This document shows positions 18,828 to 27,805 of a DNA stretch of 64,000 nucleotides, one piece after another. The translations under genes were made by a program, and so were the position numbers. The notes under the pieces were generated by a model, which saw only the letters and a list, made by a program, of their open reading frames with translations, searched no databases and had not been told where the DNA came from. Each line of letters starts with the position of its first letter. The first letter of the stretch is position 1. Source of the DNA: JAUIKM01 sp964445695 (GTDB lineage: Bacteria; Bacteroidota; Ignavibacteria; Kapaibacteriales; UBA7675); NCBI GenBank assembly GCA_964445695.1, contig CAYULF010000005.1:62001-126000 (forward strand), given 5' to 3'.

Positions 18828-20540
18828 TTAATTCTCGCCGGAAGTCTGTGTATTGCGCGTTTCCGCACTTGCCTGCTGATGGTTGATTCCGGCGTACAGT
18901 CGCATGAGAAAGAGCGACAGGTTAACGTGTTTGGGCAGATTCAGTTTGCTGCGAATTCGACGGCGGTGGGTTTCGATTGTGCGCTGTGAAACGCCCAGCA
19001 TGATCGCTATCTGGCCGCTGTCCAGATGCGAGGCGAGCAGTAAACAGATGCGCAATTCGGCGGTCGTAAGCGCCGGAAAGCGCTCGTGCAGCAGCGTCGG
19101 AAACTGCGCGTCGTCCCATCCGTTACCGTCCGAAGCGGCTGCGGTGCGTTCCAGAAAGTCATGCACATTCTGCGCCAGGCGGCGCAAGGTACTTTTGCCC
19201 GATCGGCCCTTCTGTCGCAGCGTTTCACGGATCTGTGCGGACATCGACTGCAGAAACTGTTTATGGCGTTCCCCGGCGTCGTGATGTTCCCTGAGCGTGG
19301 ATTGCAGTATGGCGTCGCTGTCGTGTAAACCTCCCGCAGTGTTTAACATGCGTTGATAATCGTTCGCAAGTTTTGCGGCTTCGCGCTCGAAGTGTAAGCG
19401 GTCGATGGCGTGAATCTTGCGACTGTTAAGCAGGTCTTTTTTTAGTTGGGCGGCTTCGCGTTGATACCTGAGCGCCTTGTCCGTATCGCCGAGGTCTTCG
19501 TGCAGGCGTGAAAGGAATGCACACGATTCAATCGAGGAGAGGTGCGAAGACCGTTGCCGTGAGAGCGCCAGCGAGCGCTCGACCCATTCCACTGCCTCCG
19601 CGACCTTGCCGGAGCAGGCGAGCAGTACACCGATGCGGCCATAACAATAGATCAGGCGATGCGTCTGGCGCGTTGCCTCGGCGATGTTCAGCGCCTCCAT
19701 CTGCAATGTCAGCGCCTCGTCCAGGCGCATCTGCATTGTACAGGTCACGGCCAGGTTCGTCAGGGTCGAAACCGTCGAAATATTTTGGCCAATCCGACGA
19801 AAATACGGCAGACATACTCGCAGGAGTCGCTCGGCCTGTCTGAGCTGCGGGTCGTCCTCATCGGCCAGTTCCCTGTGCGCTTTGTTTATCAACAATTGCC
19901 CCACGCGCGTGGCGACAATGTGCATCTCAAGATGACAGTTCAGGTCGTACAGGTAGTTCAGCGATTTTTCGTAGTAGAGGCGCCCGAGTTCGTAGTTAAA
20001 CACCAGGTCATAGACCGTGCCGATCTCCATCCAGGTCAGGCCGATGCGATAGTTGTCGTCATGTTGCTCGTAGATTTCAAGCGCCGCATAAAGGTGGTGC
20101 AGCGCTGCGTCGTGCTCGCTCAGCACTGAATGGCACACGCCGAGCACGCGCCGGCAGTCCGCCGTGAGAATGCTGTCGCCCGCGGCCTCGGACAGGGTTT
20201 CGGCCCGGCGCAGGCAGGGGAAGGCGTCCTGTGTTTTTTGCAGGTGGTAGTACGCCACGGCATACTGCAGCATGATGCGCGCCTCGATGGCCGGCGCTTC
20301 GAGCCCACGGGTCAGGACCTGTGCCTGGTCCAGACAAACCGTGGCCTCGTGATCGCGGTTCAGGCGCGTCAGGACTTCCGCCTTCAGCGTCAGTGCCGCT
20401 GCGATTTCCGCGTCGTCGGATCCACGCAACGCGGTTTGCAGCAGCGCCTCCGCTGCGTCGGGAGCACGCAGAGGATCGCTCGACGCAAGGTGCAGCACCT
20501 GCCGCATCCGATGTTCTATTTGTCCCGGCACGTCGGCCAT
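18828..20540 (-). CDS. TPR-containing LuxR-type transcription regulator 1
   Basis: 570 residues from ATG 20540; an upstream in-frame TTG at 20585 would add 15. Helical tetratricopeptide-like repeats cover about residues 20-400 (for example 'IEARIMLQYAVAYYHLQK' and 'GLTWMEIGTVYDLVFNYE'), then a coiled linker. Near the C-terminus (about 490-540) is a LuxR/GerE helix-turn-helix: 'LTTAELRICLLLASHLDS', 'IAIMLGVSQRTIETHRRRI'. No receiver or ATPase domain. Such soluble TPR-HTH proteins are common in Bacteroidota. Tandem paralogue of the gene at 20646 and both lie next to a T9SS substrate gene; the target is unknown. Confidence 0.85.
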   Translation of the reverse strand: MADVPGQIEHRMRQVLHLASSDPLRAPDAAEALLQTALRGSDDAEIAAALTLKAEVLTRLNRDHEATVCLDQAQVLTRGLEAPAIEARIMLQYAVAYYHLQKTQDAFPCLRRAETLSEAAGDSILTADCRRVLGVCHSVLSEHDAALHHLYAALEIYEQHDDNYRIGLTWMEIGTVYDLVFNYELGRLYYEKSLNYLYDLNCHLEMHIVATRVGQLLINKAHRELADEDDPQLRQAERLLRVCLPYFRRIGQNISTVSTLTNLAVTCTMQMRLDEALTLQMEALNIAEATRQTHRLIYCYGRIGVLLACSGKVAEAVEWVERSLALSRQRSSHLSSIESCAFLSRLHEDLGDTDKALRYQREAAQLKKDLLNSRKIHAIDRLHFEREAAKLANDYQRMLNTAGGLHDSDAILQSTLREHHDAGERHKQFLQSMSAQIRETLRQKGRSGKSTLRRLAQNVHDFLERTAAASDGNGWDDAQFPTLLHERFPALTTAELRICLLLASHLDSGQIAIMLGVSQRTIETHRRRIRSKLNLPKHVNLSLFLMRLYAGINHQQASAETRNTQTSGEN

Positions 20541-20645
20541 GTGTGAACCAGTGGTTTTACAGATTGGGAGAGCGTTTGCAGTCAACGTTTAACAGCGTCC
20601 GCCGCCCGTGCCGGGCGCTGTTGTTGAATTAAACTGACGGGATTG

Positions 20646-22421
20646 TTAATCTGCGCCGGCAGGCGCAATGCGCGTCAGGCAATGTGTCAGACTTGCCTCG
20701 TGCGGCAGTTGCAGCTTGGCGCGGATGCTGCGCCGGTGCGCCTCCACCGTGCGCGGAGATATGTTAAGTGCGTCGGCTACGGCGGCGGTATCCAGATGCA
20801 GCCGCAGGAGCAGGCTGACGCGCAGTTCCGCGCGGCTGAGACTCGGGCAGATCTGCGTCAGTTCAATCAGGAAGTGCTGATCGTCCGCCGTTGTTGCCGA
20901 GAGATCATCGGAAGTCTTGTCGAGTTGTTCCAGGCTGCTGTCTATTTGCTGCGTTAACTGTCGCAGCACGTTTTTACTCGATCGTCCGCCGTTGCGCAGG
21001 CCGCGGCGTATTCCGTCTTCCAGTGCGTGCAGGAGTGCGCGTTGTTTAACTTCGCGTTCTCCGGCCATGCCGATCATCTCCTGTCTTTTTGCCTTCGCGC
21101 CGTTCAGGGAGTTGATCCGCTGCATGCCGCTGCGGCAGCGGCGGCGTGCTACTTCCAGCTCCTGTTCAAAGTGGCGTGCATTGAGGGCGTGGATTTGACG
21201 CGGGGATACGACGCCATCGCGTAGTGCATCGGCCTGCCGCGCCGCCTGCAATGCCGCGGCACTGTCGCCCAGGCGTTCAAACAAGTGCGATTTATCGCGC
21301 AGCAGCTTGGCTTGCAGCAGCGTGCTGTTAAGTTCAGCGGCGCAGTCCAGAGCCTCGTCTATGTGTTCCAGCGCCGTGTCGAGCTCACCGCGTCGTTCGT
21401 GTATTTCCGCCAGGCTGCCGCAGATATACACGAGCCTGCCGACGTGACCATTGCGGGCCAACTCCGCCGCTTCTTGCAGCTGCGTCAGCGCCTCCTCCAT
21501 ACGCCCGGCCAGAGCAAGGGCGACGCCGCGATTTGTCATTGAGGCCAGACGCGCATCCGTCATGTCGTTTGTCTCGCAGTAGTGTATCACACCTTCGAGC
21601 AGTTTCGTCGCCTGCAGCAGTTGGTCGATGTTCACCGTAGCGTCCGTGCCGCGATTGCGCGTTATTAACAGATTGCCCTGGCGCGCATGTGTTAAACAGA
21701 TTCCGCGGCGGAAATTGCAGGATGTGAAAATGGCAAGCGCCTTGTCGTTGTACAGATCGGCCAGGTCATTATTGCGCACCTGCGCAAATACCGAAGCAAT
21801 TTCCAGTAAACACGTGGCGTGTTCGCGCTGTTCGCCCAGAGTCTCAAGATCTTCGGCGGCGCTGTAAAGGTAATAAAGCGCTTCATCAAAATGTGAACGA
21901 ATTGCCAGACAGCTGCCGATGTGACGTCGCGCCGTCGCCGCAACCAGTTGTTGTTCGTGTGAAGTTGCACCGCCCGCGTCGGCTGTGATTTTTACTGCGC
22001 GATTCAGGTGTTTAAGCGCCTTGTCCAGTTGCTGCAGGTTGCAGCAGGCTTGTCCGGCCGCGAGCTCCAGTTCGCTCAGCAGCTGCGCGCCGATGTTGTC
22101 GCCGGCTTCGGCGCGAGCCTTCTCGGTGCATTCCAGTGCTTCGCTGTCGCGGTTAAGCAAGACTAGGATCCTGGCGAGGCAGACGAGTGCCGCGGCGCGC
22201 TTTTCGCCGTCCGGATTTGTGCGTGCCGTTTGCCGGGCGCGCTGAGCAAACTCACAGGCCTGCTTTGGATTCTGCAGGCGCAGCGCTCGGGCAGCCTGGA
22301 TGAGGAGTTGCAGTTTAATATCCGGATGCCGCGTTTTGTTAAGGTGTTTTTCAAACTCGGGAATACCGACTGTTGTGACATCAATCGATACACCCGCAGA
22401 GAGTACCTGTTGATTTGGCAT
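20646..22421 (-). CDS. TPR-containing LuxR-type transcription regulator 2
   Basis: 591 residues; AGAGG just before ATG 22421. Same layout as its downstream neighbour: TPR-like helices over about residues 30-430 ('ALKHLNRAVKITADAGG', 'MEEALTQLQEAAELARNG'), a basic coiled region, then a LuxR-type DNA-binding domain ('LSRAELRVSLLLRLHLDT', 'VADALNISPRTVEAHRRSI'). About 105 bases separate the two genes, both on the minus strand, so they may be co-transcribed. Divergence between the two is substantial, suggesting an old duplication. Confidence 0.85.
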   Translation of the reverse strand: MPNQQVLSAGVSIDVTTVGIPEFEKHLNKTRHPDIKLQLLIQAARALRLQNPKQACEFAQRARQTARTNPDGEKRAAALVCLARILVLLNRDSEALECTEKARAEAGDNIGAQLLSELELAAGQACCNLQQLDKALKHLNRAVKITADAGGATSHEQQLVAATARRHIGSCLAIRSHFDEALYYLYSAAEDLETLGEQREHATCLLEIASVFAQVRNNDLADLYNDKALAIFTSCNFRRGICLTHARQGNLLITRNRGTDATVNIDQLLQATKLLEGVIHYCETNDMTDARLASMTNRGVALALAGRMEEALTQLQEAAELARNGHVGRLVYICGSLAEIHERRGELDTALEHIDEALDCAAELNSTLLQAKLLRDKSHLFERLGDSAAALQAARQADALRDGVVSPRQIHALNARHFEQELEVARRRCRSGMQRINSLNGAKAKRQEMIGMAGEREVKQRALLHALEDGIRRGLRNGGRSSKNVLRQLTQQIDSSLEQLDKTSDDLSATTADDQHFLIELTQICPSLSRAELRVSLLLRLHLDTAAVADALNISPRTVEAHRRSIRAKLQLPHEASLTHCLTRIAPAGAD

Positions 22422-23103
22422 GATCCCGCCTCTGTTTCTGGAGTGTGCCGGGTCTGGTTGGCGCCGGGCGACGCATGTGCAACACTATATGTCTTGAAAG
22501 CCTGATTTGTCTCAGTGCAAATTTCGGGTACCTGCGATGTTCGGCTGATTCAATGCTGTTGTTACATCGTTGCGTCGTGTCCGGATCGCTTTGAGTCCGG
22601 GCTTGCGCTCCGGCCTCAGGCTCTGCTGATTCTCTTGTTTGCCGCTGCGTGTGCAGCTTCAATGCTGCCGTCGGTCCTGCGGTTGTGCGTTGTCGTGTGT
22701 TTCACAGACACGCTGATCGCGGATTTGTGAATCTATCGCAAGCTGTCGGCGCAACGATTTGCGGCGTCGCCGATTTGTGCATTGCGGTTTGCATTCGCCG
22801 CACAGTGGTTCATGTGCGGATCCGATCTGTATTCCCGTGGTCGGGAATCCCGCAGATTTTGTGAGGGGCATATTTTTAGCCGATAGTTTGATAAGTGCAT
22901 GTTTTGCAGACCGGCATTTCGACGAGAAACAATACACATCGGCGGCAAGCCCGTCGTCTGCAGGCTGCGCGGAGCATTGCGGCTTGCCGCTGCCATGTTA
23001 ACAAAAACACAAACGAACAGCCTGCCGGAGCGAAGGCGATCGGCAAAGCGCGGCCCGCAGTGTTTAACTCCGGGCCGGATTGGAATGTCACAGTTGAAGT
23101 GTT
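22422..23103. other. Gene-free 680-base stretch with a partial repeat element
   Basis: No convincing reading frame on either strand: the short frames here lack family resemblance and ribosome-binding sites. It should hold the promoter of the regulator at 22421. Bases 23001-23053 are a right-arm fragment of the palindromic element at 10018 and 15395 (shared words ACACAAACGAA, GCCTGCCGGAGCGAAGGCGA, CGGCAAAGCGCG). Confidence 0.6.
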
Positions 23104-25026
23104 TTACCAGTGCAACAACAACACGCCGCGCATGTTGTCCACGCGGTACAGGAATTGGTCGACGGAGTTGTCGTCCGTTTCGATCTCGCCATAACCGAGA
23201 AAGGAGTACATGTGCAGTTCGGCGCGCAAATTGTCGCTGCTTCCGGTGACGACGAAATCGCCCGGTTGGGAGTTATTGTAATCAACGCTGTCCCGGATTG
23301 CCGCGCGAATGTCCGGCGTACTGAAGTCGAGCACAATGTGCTTGCCATTGTTGCGGCTGACTTCGATGCGGGCCAGGTCGGCTTTGTACAAGACCTCGAT
23401 TGTGTCGCTGCCGGAGGAGCCGGTCAGAACGTCGCGCCGATCACTGTTTTTGCGACCCAGGGCGAGCGGCAGAGTGTAGCGAAAGTCGGACGTGTTTAAG
23501 TAGTTAAACTCCTCCAGCTCGCTCTCGGCCGGATGCAGAGTAATGCGCTGACGGGCGGTTTTTTCACGCGCAGGAGGTCTGTAGGGGCTGATACTGCTGC
23601 GCGGAATGTGCAGTAAAACAAGCAGAGAATCGCGCCGCGTCAACCTTTCTTCCGCCTCAGGATCGCCGTACTGGCTTAAACGGCCGACCGCCTCGTCCAG
23701 ATCGACGTCGACGAATTCCTGAAACCAGCGGTAGCCGTACATTTTTTCGCTTCGAGTGAGTTTGTACACGAATTCCCGATCTACCGAAGCATCGCCGAAC
23801 TGCAGCCGGCCGTCCTCCGTTAACATGCGATATTTGTCAAACTCCGCGCGTAACTCCGCTTTGGTTTCGCCGCCGACCACGCTTTCCAGGCTGAGCGGCC
23901 CGTAAACCGCTACAAGTCCGGCGAGGACAAGTCCGGCCGGAATTATGACAACTTTGCGCGCGTGCAGCGCCGGAACAGCGCTCACCAGCAGGCCCGCGCA
24001 GGCAAAAAGTAAAACAAGCGCCAGGAAGTAATAACCCGGCTGACTGCCGACAGCGTTAACAAGAATGACGTTGTGAATGCCGCCGATCAACGCCGCCGGT
24101 ACAAGCAACAACAGCACAATGCGCGTCAACATCTTGGACCAGCCGAAGTCGCCGTCGCGTTCGGCCGGATAGGCCAGTAACACACAGAGCAGCGCGAGGA
24201 AAGCCGAAAACAAACTGGAGACGACGACCATGCTGCCGTGCATGTCGTTGGGCAGCAGGCCTTCAACGAGATCAAAGCTGATGTCGCTGACGGCGCGCAG
24301 GAAAAAGAGCAGGCTGACGACGGTGGACAGCAGCGTCAAAGGCAGGAGAATGTAATAGGTGAAAATCCTGACGGCGCGTTTGCCGGAAGAGTCGGCGTTT
24401 GTCAGCTCGTCGCGTTTGGGCACGCCGCCGCAGACAAACCAGGAGTTAAACAGGCCCAGAACCAGCGCGTACTGCGTCGAGGCGAGGTCGCTCATCGGCC
24501 AGTCGAGTTTAAAGATTTCACTCACCGTCCAGGTGAGCAGGACAATGCCGCCGAATAAAATATGTGAAAACAGCGCCGCCGTCAGCAGGCGGATTAACAT
24601 TTTCCAGTTAAACAACCAGGCGTCGTCGGCTGTGAGTCCGCCCAGCATCGGGCTGACGGCCACCAGACCGTGCATGGTGATAAACAGAACGGCGGCCTCG
24701 ATGACGCTGATGTCGGGCAGCCAGGGCGGCAGCAGCCAGTAAACGCCCACGCCGCCCGCTATAAACAACAGGTCGACGATGCGGCCCTGGACGGCGTTTG
24801 AACCGCGGTATTCGCCGGCGACGGCGCGGCTGAGCAGCAGCAGAAAGAGCGGCCCGGCCACCAGTACGATGTTGGCTACGGGGTAGAGCTGCGGCTCCGA
24901 GTCAACCACCCAGGGGATGACGGCAGCGGCCAGCGCCGTGATGCTCGCCATCAGGAGCGGCAGCGGAAAACGCACAAATGCTTCGCGCATCTGGCGGAAC
25001 AGGGTCGGGAAATAGGCTTCGGCCAT
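23104..25026 (-). CDS. DUF4153-family integral membrane protein
   Basis: 640 residues from ATG 25026 (an in-frame TTG at 25089 would add 21). About eleven hydrophobic segments span residues 20-400, for example 'LLMASITALAAAVIPWVV', 'LLPLTLLSTVVSLLFFL', 'VVIIPAGLVLAGLVAVYG'. A soluble C-terminal domain of about 230 residues follows, probably on one side of the inner membrane. The loop 'GGVPKRDEL' and overall plan match the DUF4153 family, whose function is unknown. It is divergent from the small lipoprotein gene at 25121, sharing a 94-base promoter region. Confidence 0.75.
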   Translation of the reverse strand: MAEAYFPTLFRQMREAFVRFPLPLLMASITALAAAVIPWVVDSEPQLYPVANIVLVAGPLFLLLLSRAVAGEYRGSNAVQGRIVDLLFIAGGVGVYWLLPPWLPDISVIEAAVLFITMHGLVAVSPMLGGLTADDAWLFNWKMLIRLLTAALFSHILFGGIVLLTWTVSEIFKLDWPMSDLASTQYALVLGLFNSWFVCGGVPKRDELTNADSSGKRAVRIFTYYILLPLTLLSTVVSLLFFLRAVSDISFDLVEGLLPNDMHGSMVVVSSLFSAFLALLCVLLAYPAERDGDFGWSKMLTRIVLLLLVPAALIGGIHNVILVNAVGSQPGYYFLALVLLFACAGLLVSAVPALHARKVVIIPAGLVLAGLVAVYGPLSLESVVGGETKAELRAEFDKYRMLTEDGRLQFGDASVDREFVYKLTRSEKMYGYRWFQEFVDVDLDEAVGRLSQYGDPEAEERLTRRDSLLVLLHIPRSSISPYRPPAREKTARQRITLHPAESELEEFNYLNTSDFRYTLPLALGRKNSDRRDVLTGSSGSDTIEVLYKADLARIEVSRNNGKHIVLDFSTPDIRAAIRDSVDYNNSQPGDFVVTGSSDNLRAELHMYSFLGYGEIETDDNSVDQFLYRVDNMRGVLLLHW

Positions 25027-25120
25027 ACGTGATTCTGTGTTTGGTTGGAGGGGGCCGCCGAATATAGTGTTAATCCGGCTGCGGAACAATGAGCGCCGGA
25101 GCTACGGCGTCTGAGCGCAC

Positions 25121-25579
25121 ATGGTTCACAAATTTGTTTACATCCGCCCGTTTTTGTTGTCGATTTCCTTCATGCTGCTGCTTGCCGCGCTGACTTCCTG
25201 CACGCCGGAACTGAGCCGCGAGGACAGCGACTATTTGCACGCCGTGCGCTCGCAGCCGCTGGAGTTTGAGGTCGACGCGGCGCGCGCCGATTCCGTCTGG
25301 GAACGCGGCCGCCGCTTTTTTACGCTCTACACCCTGGCGCAGCTGGACCTGGACTCGCCCACGGCTCTCGAAAGCGCGGCGCCCGTGCAGGGCGACGACC
25401 GTTCCTTCGGCTATCGCATTCTGCGCGAAAACGCCGGCGACGCCGTGCGTTTTTCGGTCGAGTGTTATACGCTGGAATTGCGCGCGCAGGACGACGCGCG
25501 TCTGAATGGCGGCATCCTGGCGTATTACATGCGCAGCGGGCAGATCCGCGACCACTTCCTGCTGGGCCGCGCGCGCTGA
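25121..25579 (+). CDS. Small predicted lipoprotein
   Basis: 152 residues. Signal segment at 9-26 with a lipobox (LTSC) at C27. The mature part is hydrophilic, without a family I recognise. It resembles a compact domain with 'VWERGRRFFTLYT' and 'SFGYRILRE'. Codon use is strongly GC-rich. Divergent from the DUF4153 gene; 70 bases before the MarR gene, whose operator lies in between, so MarR probably does not control it. Confidence 0.65.
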   Translation: MVHKFVYIRPFLLSISFMLLLAALTSCTPELSREDSDYLHAVRSQPLEFEVDAARADSVWERGRRFFTLYTLAQLDLDSPTALESAAPVQGDDRSFGYRILRENAGDAVRFSVECYTLELRAQDDARLNGGILAYYMRSGQIRDHFLLGRAR

Positions 25580-25621
25580 GGCAAAAATTTGTTTGTCTCA
25601 TTCGTTCAAAAGACTCATATT

Positions 25622-25635
25622 GTTGCTTAGGCAAC
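25622..25635. promoter_or_regulatory. MarR operator 1 (autoregulatory)
   Basis: GTTGCTTAGGCAAC, a near-perfect 14-base palindrome 15-30 bases before the marR start. Three more copies lie downstream of the same gene at 26194, 26316 and 26440. Binding would block transcription or initiation of marR. Confidence 0.75.
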
Positions 25636-25650
25636 TAATTTGGAGTGACA

Positions 25651-26133
25651 GTGGTTCAGCCTTTGGACACGCCGGATCCCGGCCAGGCGCCGGGCCCGCT
25701 CGACGCAGCGCCGGCATACAGACTTTATCACGTGGCGCGCATGCTGCGCCTGAATCTGCTGCAGACCTTTGCGCGCGTCGATCGCGAGATCACGCCTGAG
25801 CAGTGGTTTGTCCTGTACCGTTTGTGGGAACGCGACGGCCAGGCGCAGAGCGAGCTTTCCGACCGCATTTTTGACGACCGGCCCAACATTACGCGGATCG
25901 TCAACGCGCTGCAGCGCGCCGACCTGGTGCAGCGCCGCGCCAACGACGCCGACGGCCGCCAGAAGCTGGTCTACCTGACGGCCGAAGGCAAAAGCCTGCT
26001 GGCCGAGCTGGCCCCGCTGATCAGGGAGTCGCGCGGCGATATTTTCAACGGCTTGTCGGCGGCCGATCTGGACGCGCTGCGCCGCGTGATCGACAAGGTT
26101 GAGTCAAACCTGAGCGAGCTGCGCAATCGCTGA
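25651..26133 (+). CDS. MarR-family transcription regulator
   Basis: 160 residues from GTG 25651 (GGAG six bases upstream; GTG 25645 is an alternative). Winged helix typical of MarR: 'ITPEQWFVLYRLWERDG', 'QSELSDRIFDDRPNITRIV', 'LQRADLVQRR' and the wing 'NDADGRQKLVYLT'. Flanking helices 30-60 and 125-155 give the dimer interface. One palindrome before the gene and three between it and the NTF2-like gene at 26516 point to self-control and control of that gene. The ligand is unknown. Confidence 0.92.
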   Translation: MVQPLDTPDPGQAPGPLDAAPAYRLYHVARMLRLNLLQTFARVDREITPEQWFVLYRLWERDGQAQSELSDRIFDDRPNITRIVNALQRADLVQRRANDADGRQKLVYLTAEGKSLLAELAPLIRESRGDIFNGLSAADLDALRRVIDKVESNLSELRNR

Positions 26134-26157
26134 CCGCCGCTTTGAAGCACAAAATTT

Positions 26158-26184
26158 TGAGCGTCCGTTTGGGCGCTTTTTACG
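26158..26184 (+). terminator. Terminator after marR
   Basis: AGCGTCCGTTTGGGCGCTTTTT: a short GC stem with wobble (AGCG...CGCT around CC/GG), then a T run, about 25 bases after the marR stop. Confidence 0.6.
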
Positions 26185-26193
26185 GCCCGGATA

Positions 26194-26207
26194 GTTGCCT
26201 GGGCAAC
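26194..26207. promoter_or_regulatory. MarR operator 2
   Basis: GTTGCCTGGGCAAC. Flanked by GGCCCGGATA on the left and AACAAAATTT on the right; operator 4 has nearly the same flanks, so a longer unit was duplicated. Confidence 0.7.
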
Positions 26208-26315
26208 AAAATTTACACGAGGGGTGCAGCCTGCATGCGCCGACGGACGCGGTCACATCGCTTTTGTGCGGCGGTATAAAAAAGCGCCTTTTTAAGCTGA
26301 AATCGCGCATTAATA

Positions 26316-26329
26316 GTTGCCTAGGCAAC
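26316..26329. promoter_or_regulatory. MarR operator 3 (perfect palindrome)
   Basis: GTTGCCTAGGCAAC, fully symmetric. It lies 122 bases after operator 2 and 124 before operator 4. Confidence 0.75.
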
Positions 26330-26439
26330 AAAAATGACATCAAATCGGCTGCCCGTTGAAGAACGAATAGCCGAGTGCCGGTCTCGCTCAGAGGCGGTGA
26401 GCAGATGACAGAATTTGCGGCCCAAAGTGGGCCCGGATA

Positions 26440-26453
26440 GTTGCCGAGGCAAC
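26440..26453. promoter_or_regulatory. MarR operator 4, upstream of the NTF2-like gene
   Basis: GTTGCCGAGGCAAC, 63 bases before ATG 26516. Flanks resemble operator 2 (GGCCCGGATA and AACAAATTTT). The 26134-26515 gap contains operators 2-4 and a terminator but no credible gene. Confidence 0.75.
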
Positions 26454-26515
26454 AAATTTTTCATTTTTGACACGAGCCGAACCGCGGGGCGGCGAGGCGC
26501 AAATGGAGAGATAAG

Positions 26516-26932
26516 ATGTTGATTCAAAAGGGTTTACTCTGCATCGCGGTTTTGATCACCTCGGCTTCGACGCTGAGCGCTTCCGACGAGGAGGCGGTGC
26601 AACAGGCGATCACCGACTTCCGGCTCTGCGCCGATCTGCGCGACGTGCAGCTGGCTGAGCGTGTATTGCACGCCGACTTCCAGAACTTCTACGTGTTCAA
26701 AGGCGAACTCAGCCGCCTGGACAAAGCCGGCTACATCGGCATGCTGGAACAAAAACTCATCGGCGGCGAGGCGCGCACGCAGAAGATCTCCGGCCTCGAA
26801 ATCATGGGCAGTCTGGCGGTAGCCGTGGCGCACTTCAGCGGCGGGGACCTGAACTTCGAGCAGCACATCAGCCTCGTCAAATCCGGCGGCGCGTGGCAAA
26901 TCGTCAACGTCATGCTCAACTTCAAACCGTGA
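26516..26932 (+). CDS. Exported NTF2-like (lumazine-binding-type) protein
   Basis: 138 residues. Signal peptide of about 22 residues (ends 'ASTLSAS'). The rest fits the NTF2-like/SnoaL fold: helix 'AVQQAITDFRLCADLRD', 'FQNFYVFKGELSRLDKAGYIGML', then strands 'ISLVKSGGAWQIVNVML'. Members act as small-molecule binders or enzymes; no catalytic residues can be assigned here. Its promoter region carries three MarR-type palindromes, so it is probably the regulated target. Confidence 0.75.
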   Translation: MLIQKGLLCIAVLITSASTLSASDEEAVQQAITDFRLCADLRDVQLAERVLHADFQNFYVFKGELSRLDKAGYIGMLEQKLIGGEARTQKISGLEIMGSLAVAVAHFSGGDLNFEQHISLVKSGGAWQIVNVMLNFKP

Positions 26933-27082
26933 GCCGCACGCGTCTGTTTCGCGCCGGGGAGCTGGTTTCCACGGCGCGACTTTTTGGTTTCCGACATGAT
27001 TTTTTTGTTAACCGGCGGGAGATCAGCGTCGCGGCGGCGCGTGATCAGTTGCTGCGCGGCTGATTCGCGAGGCGTCGCCGCG

Positions 27083-27805
27083 TCAGCGGCCGAAAACCTT
27101 TTTGAGAATTTCGGAGGTGCGCGCCAGCGGGTCGCGGCGGATCTCGGCTTCCTCGCGTGCGATCATCGTGAACAGTCCTTCCAGCGCTTTGTCCGTCACG
27201 TAGGCGGTCAGGTCGGGATTGACGTCTTCGACGAGCGGGATGCGGTTGTAGCTGTTGATGGCGGTTTCCCAGTAGCGCGTGGCGTCGACTTTATCGAGCG
27301 ATGCTTCGATGATCGGGCGGAAGCGCGCCGTCAGCGTATCGCCGGTGCGGCGGCGCAGGTATTGCGTGGCGGCGGTGGAATCGCCGCGCACGATGCCGAC
27401 GGCGTCTTCGACCGTCATGTCTTTGACGGCCGCGACAAAAACGGCGGCGGCTTCCGATGCGGCGTCCTCGGCGGCGCGGTTCATCGAGAGAATGGCGTCG
27501 TCCACCTGACTGCCGAGGCCGATGCGGCGCAGATTCTGCTCAACTTTGCGCGCGCTTTCGGGAAAGGGAATTTTCACCAGGTCGTTGCCGAAATAGCCGT
27601 CGGTGACGGAGAGGACGTCGACGCTTTCATTTGTGCCTTTGATGAGCGCTTCCTTGAGGCCGGCCACGGCGTCTTTTTCACTGAGCACGGCATCGCCGCC
27701 GAGGGCGTCGCCGAGTTTTTTCTTGAATTTATCGAACAACTGAGCCTGCGCCAGGCCGACGCCGAAGATCAGGGCGATGAGGACAAACACTGGGAATTTT
27801 CGCAT
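27083..27805 (-). CDS. DUF4197 exported protein
   Basis: 240 residues. Signal peptide ends 'GLAQAQ', followed by 'LFDKFKKKLGD'. Contains the DUF4197 signatures 'GLKEALIKGTNESVD', 'GYFGNDLVKIPFP', 'MNRAAEDAASEA', 'TDKALEGLFTMI' and the terminal 'ILKKVFGR'. The family is periplasmic or surface and of unknown function. It stands alone on the minus strand. Confidence 0.88.
   Translation of the reverse strand: MRKFPVFVLIALIFGVGLAQAQLFDKFKKKLGDALGGDAVLSEKDAVAGLKEALIKGTNESVDVLSVTDGYFGNDLVKIPFPESARKVEQNLRRIGLGSQVDDAILSMNRAAEDAASEAAAVFVAAVKDMTVEDAVGIVRGDSTAATQYLRRRTGDTLTARFRPIIEASLDKVDATRYWETAINSYNRIPLVEDVNPDLTAYVTDKALEGLFTMIAREEAEIRRDPLARTSEILKKVFGR

Noticed and set aside
22422..23103. Short frames in the gap (up to about 116 codons)
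   Set aside because: Arginine/serine-rich, overlapping in several frames, and crossing a copy of the intergenic repeat element.
26334..26408. 24-codon frame starting right after MarR operator 3
   Set aside because: No ribosome-binding site and no similarity; it is probably chance between operators.
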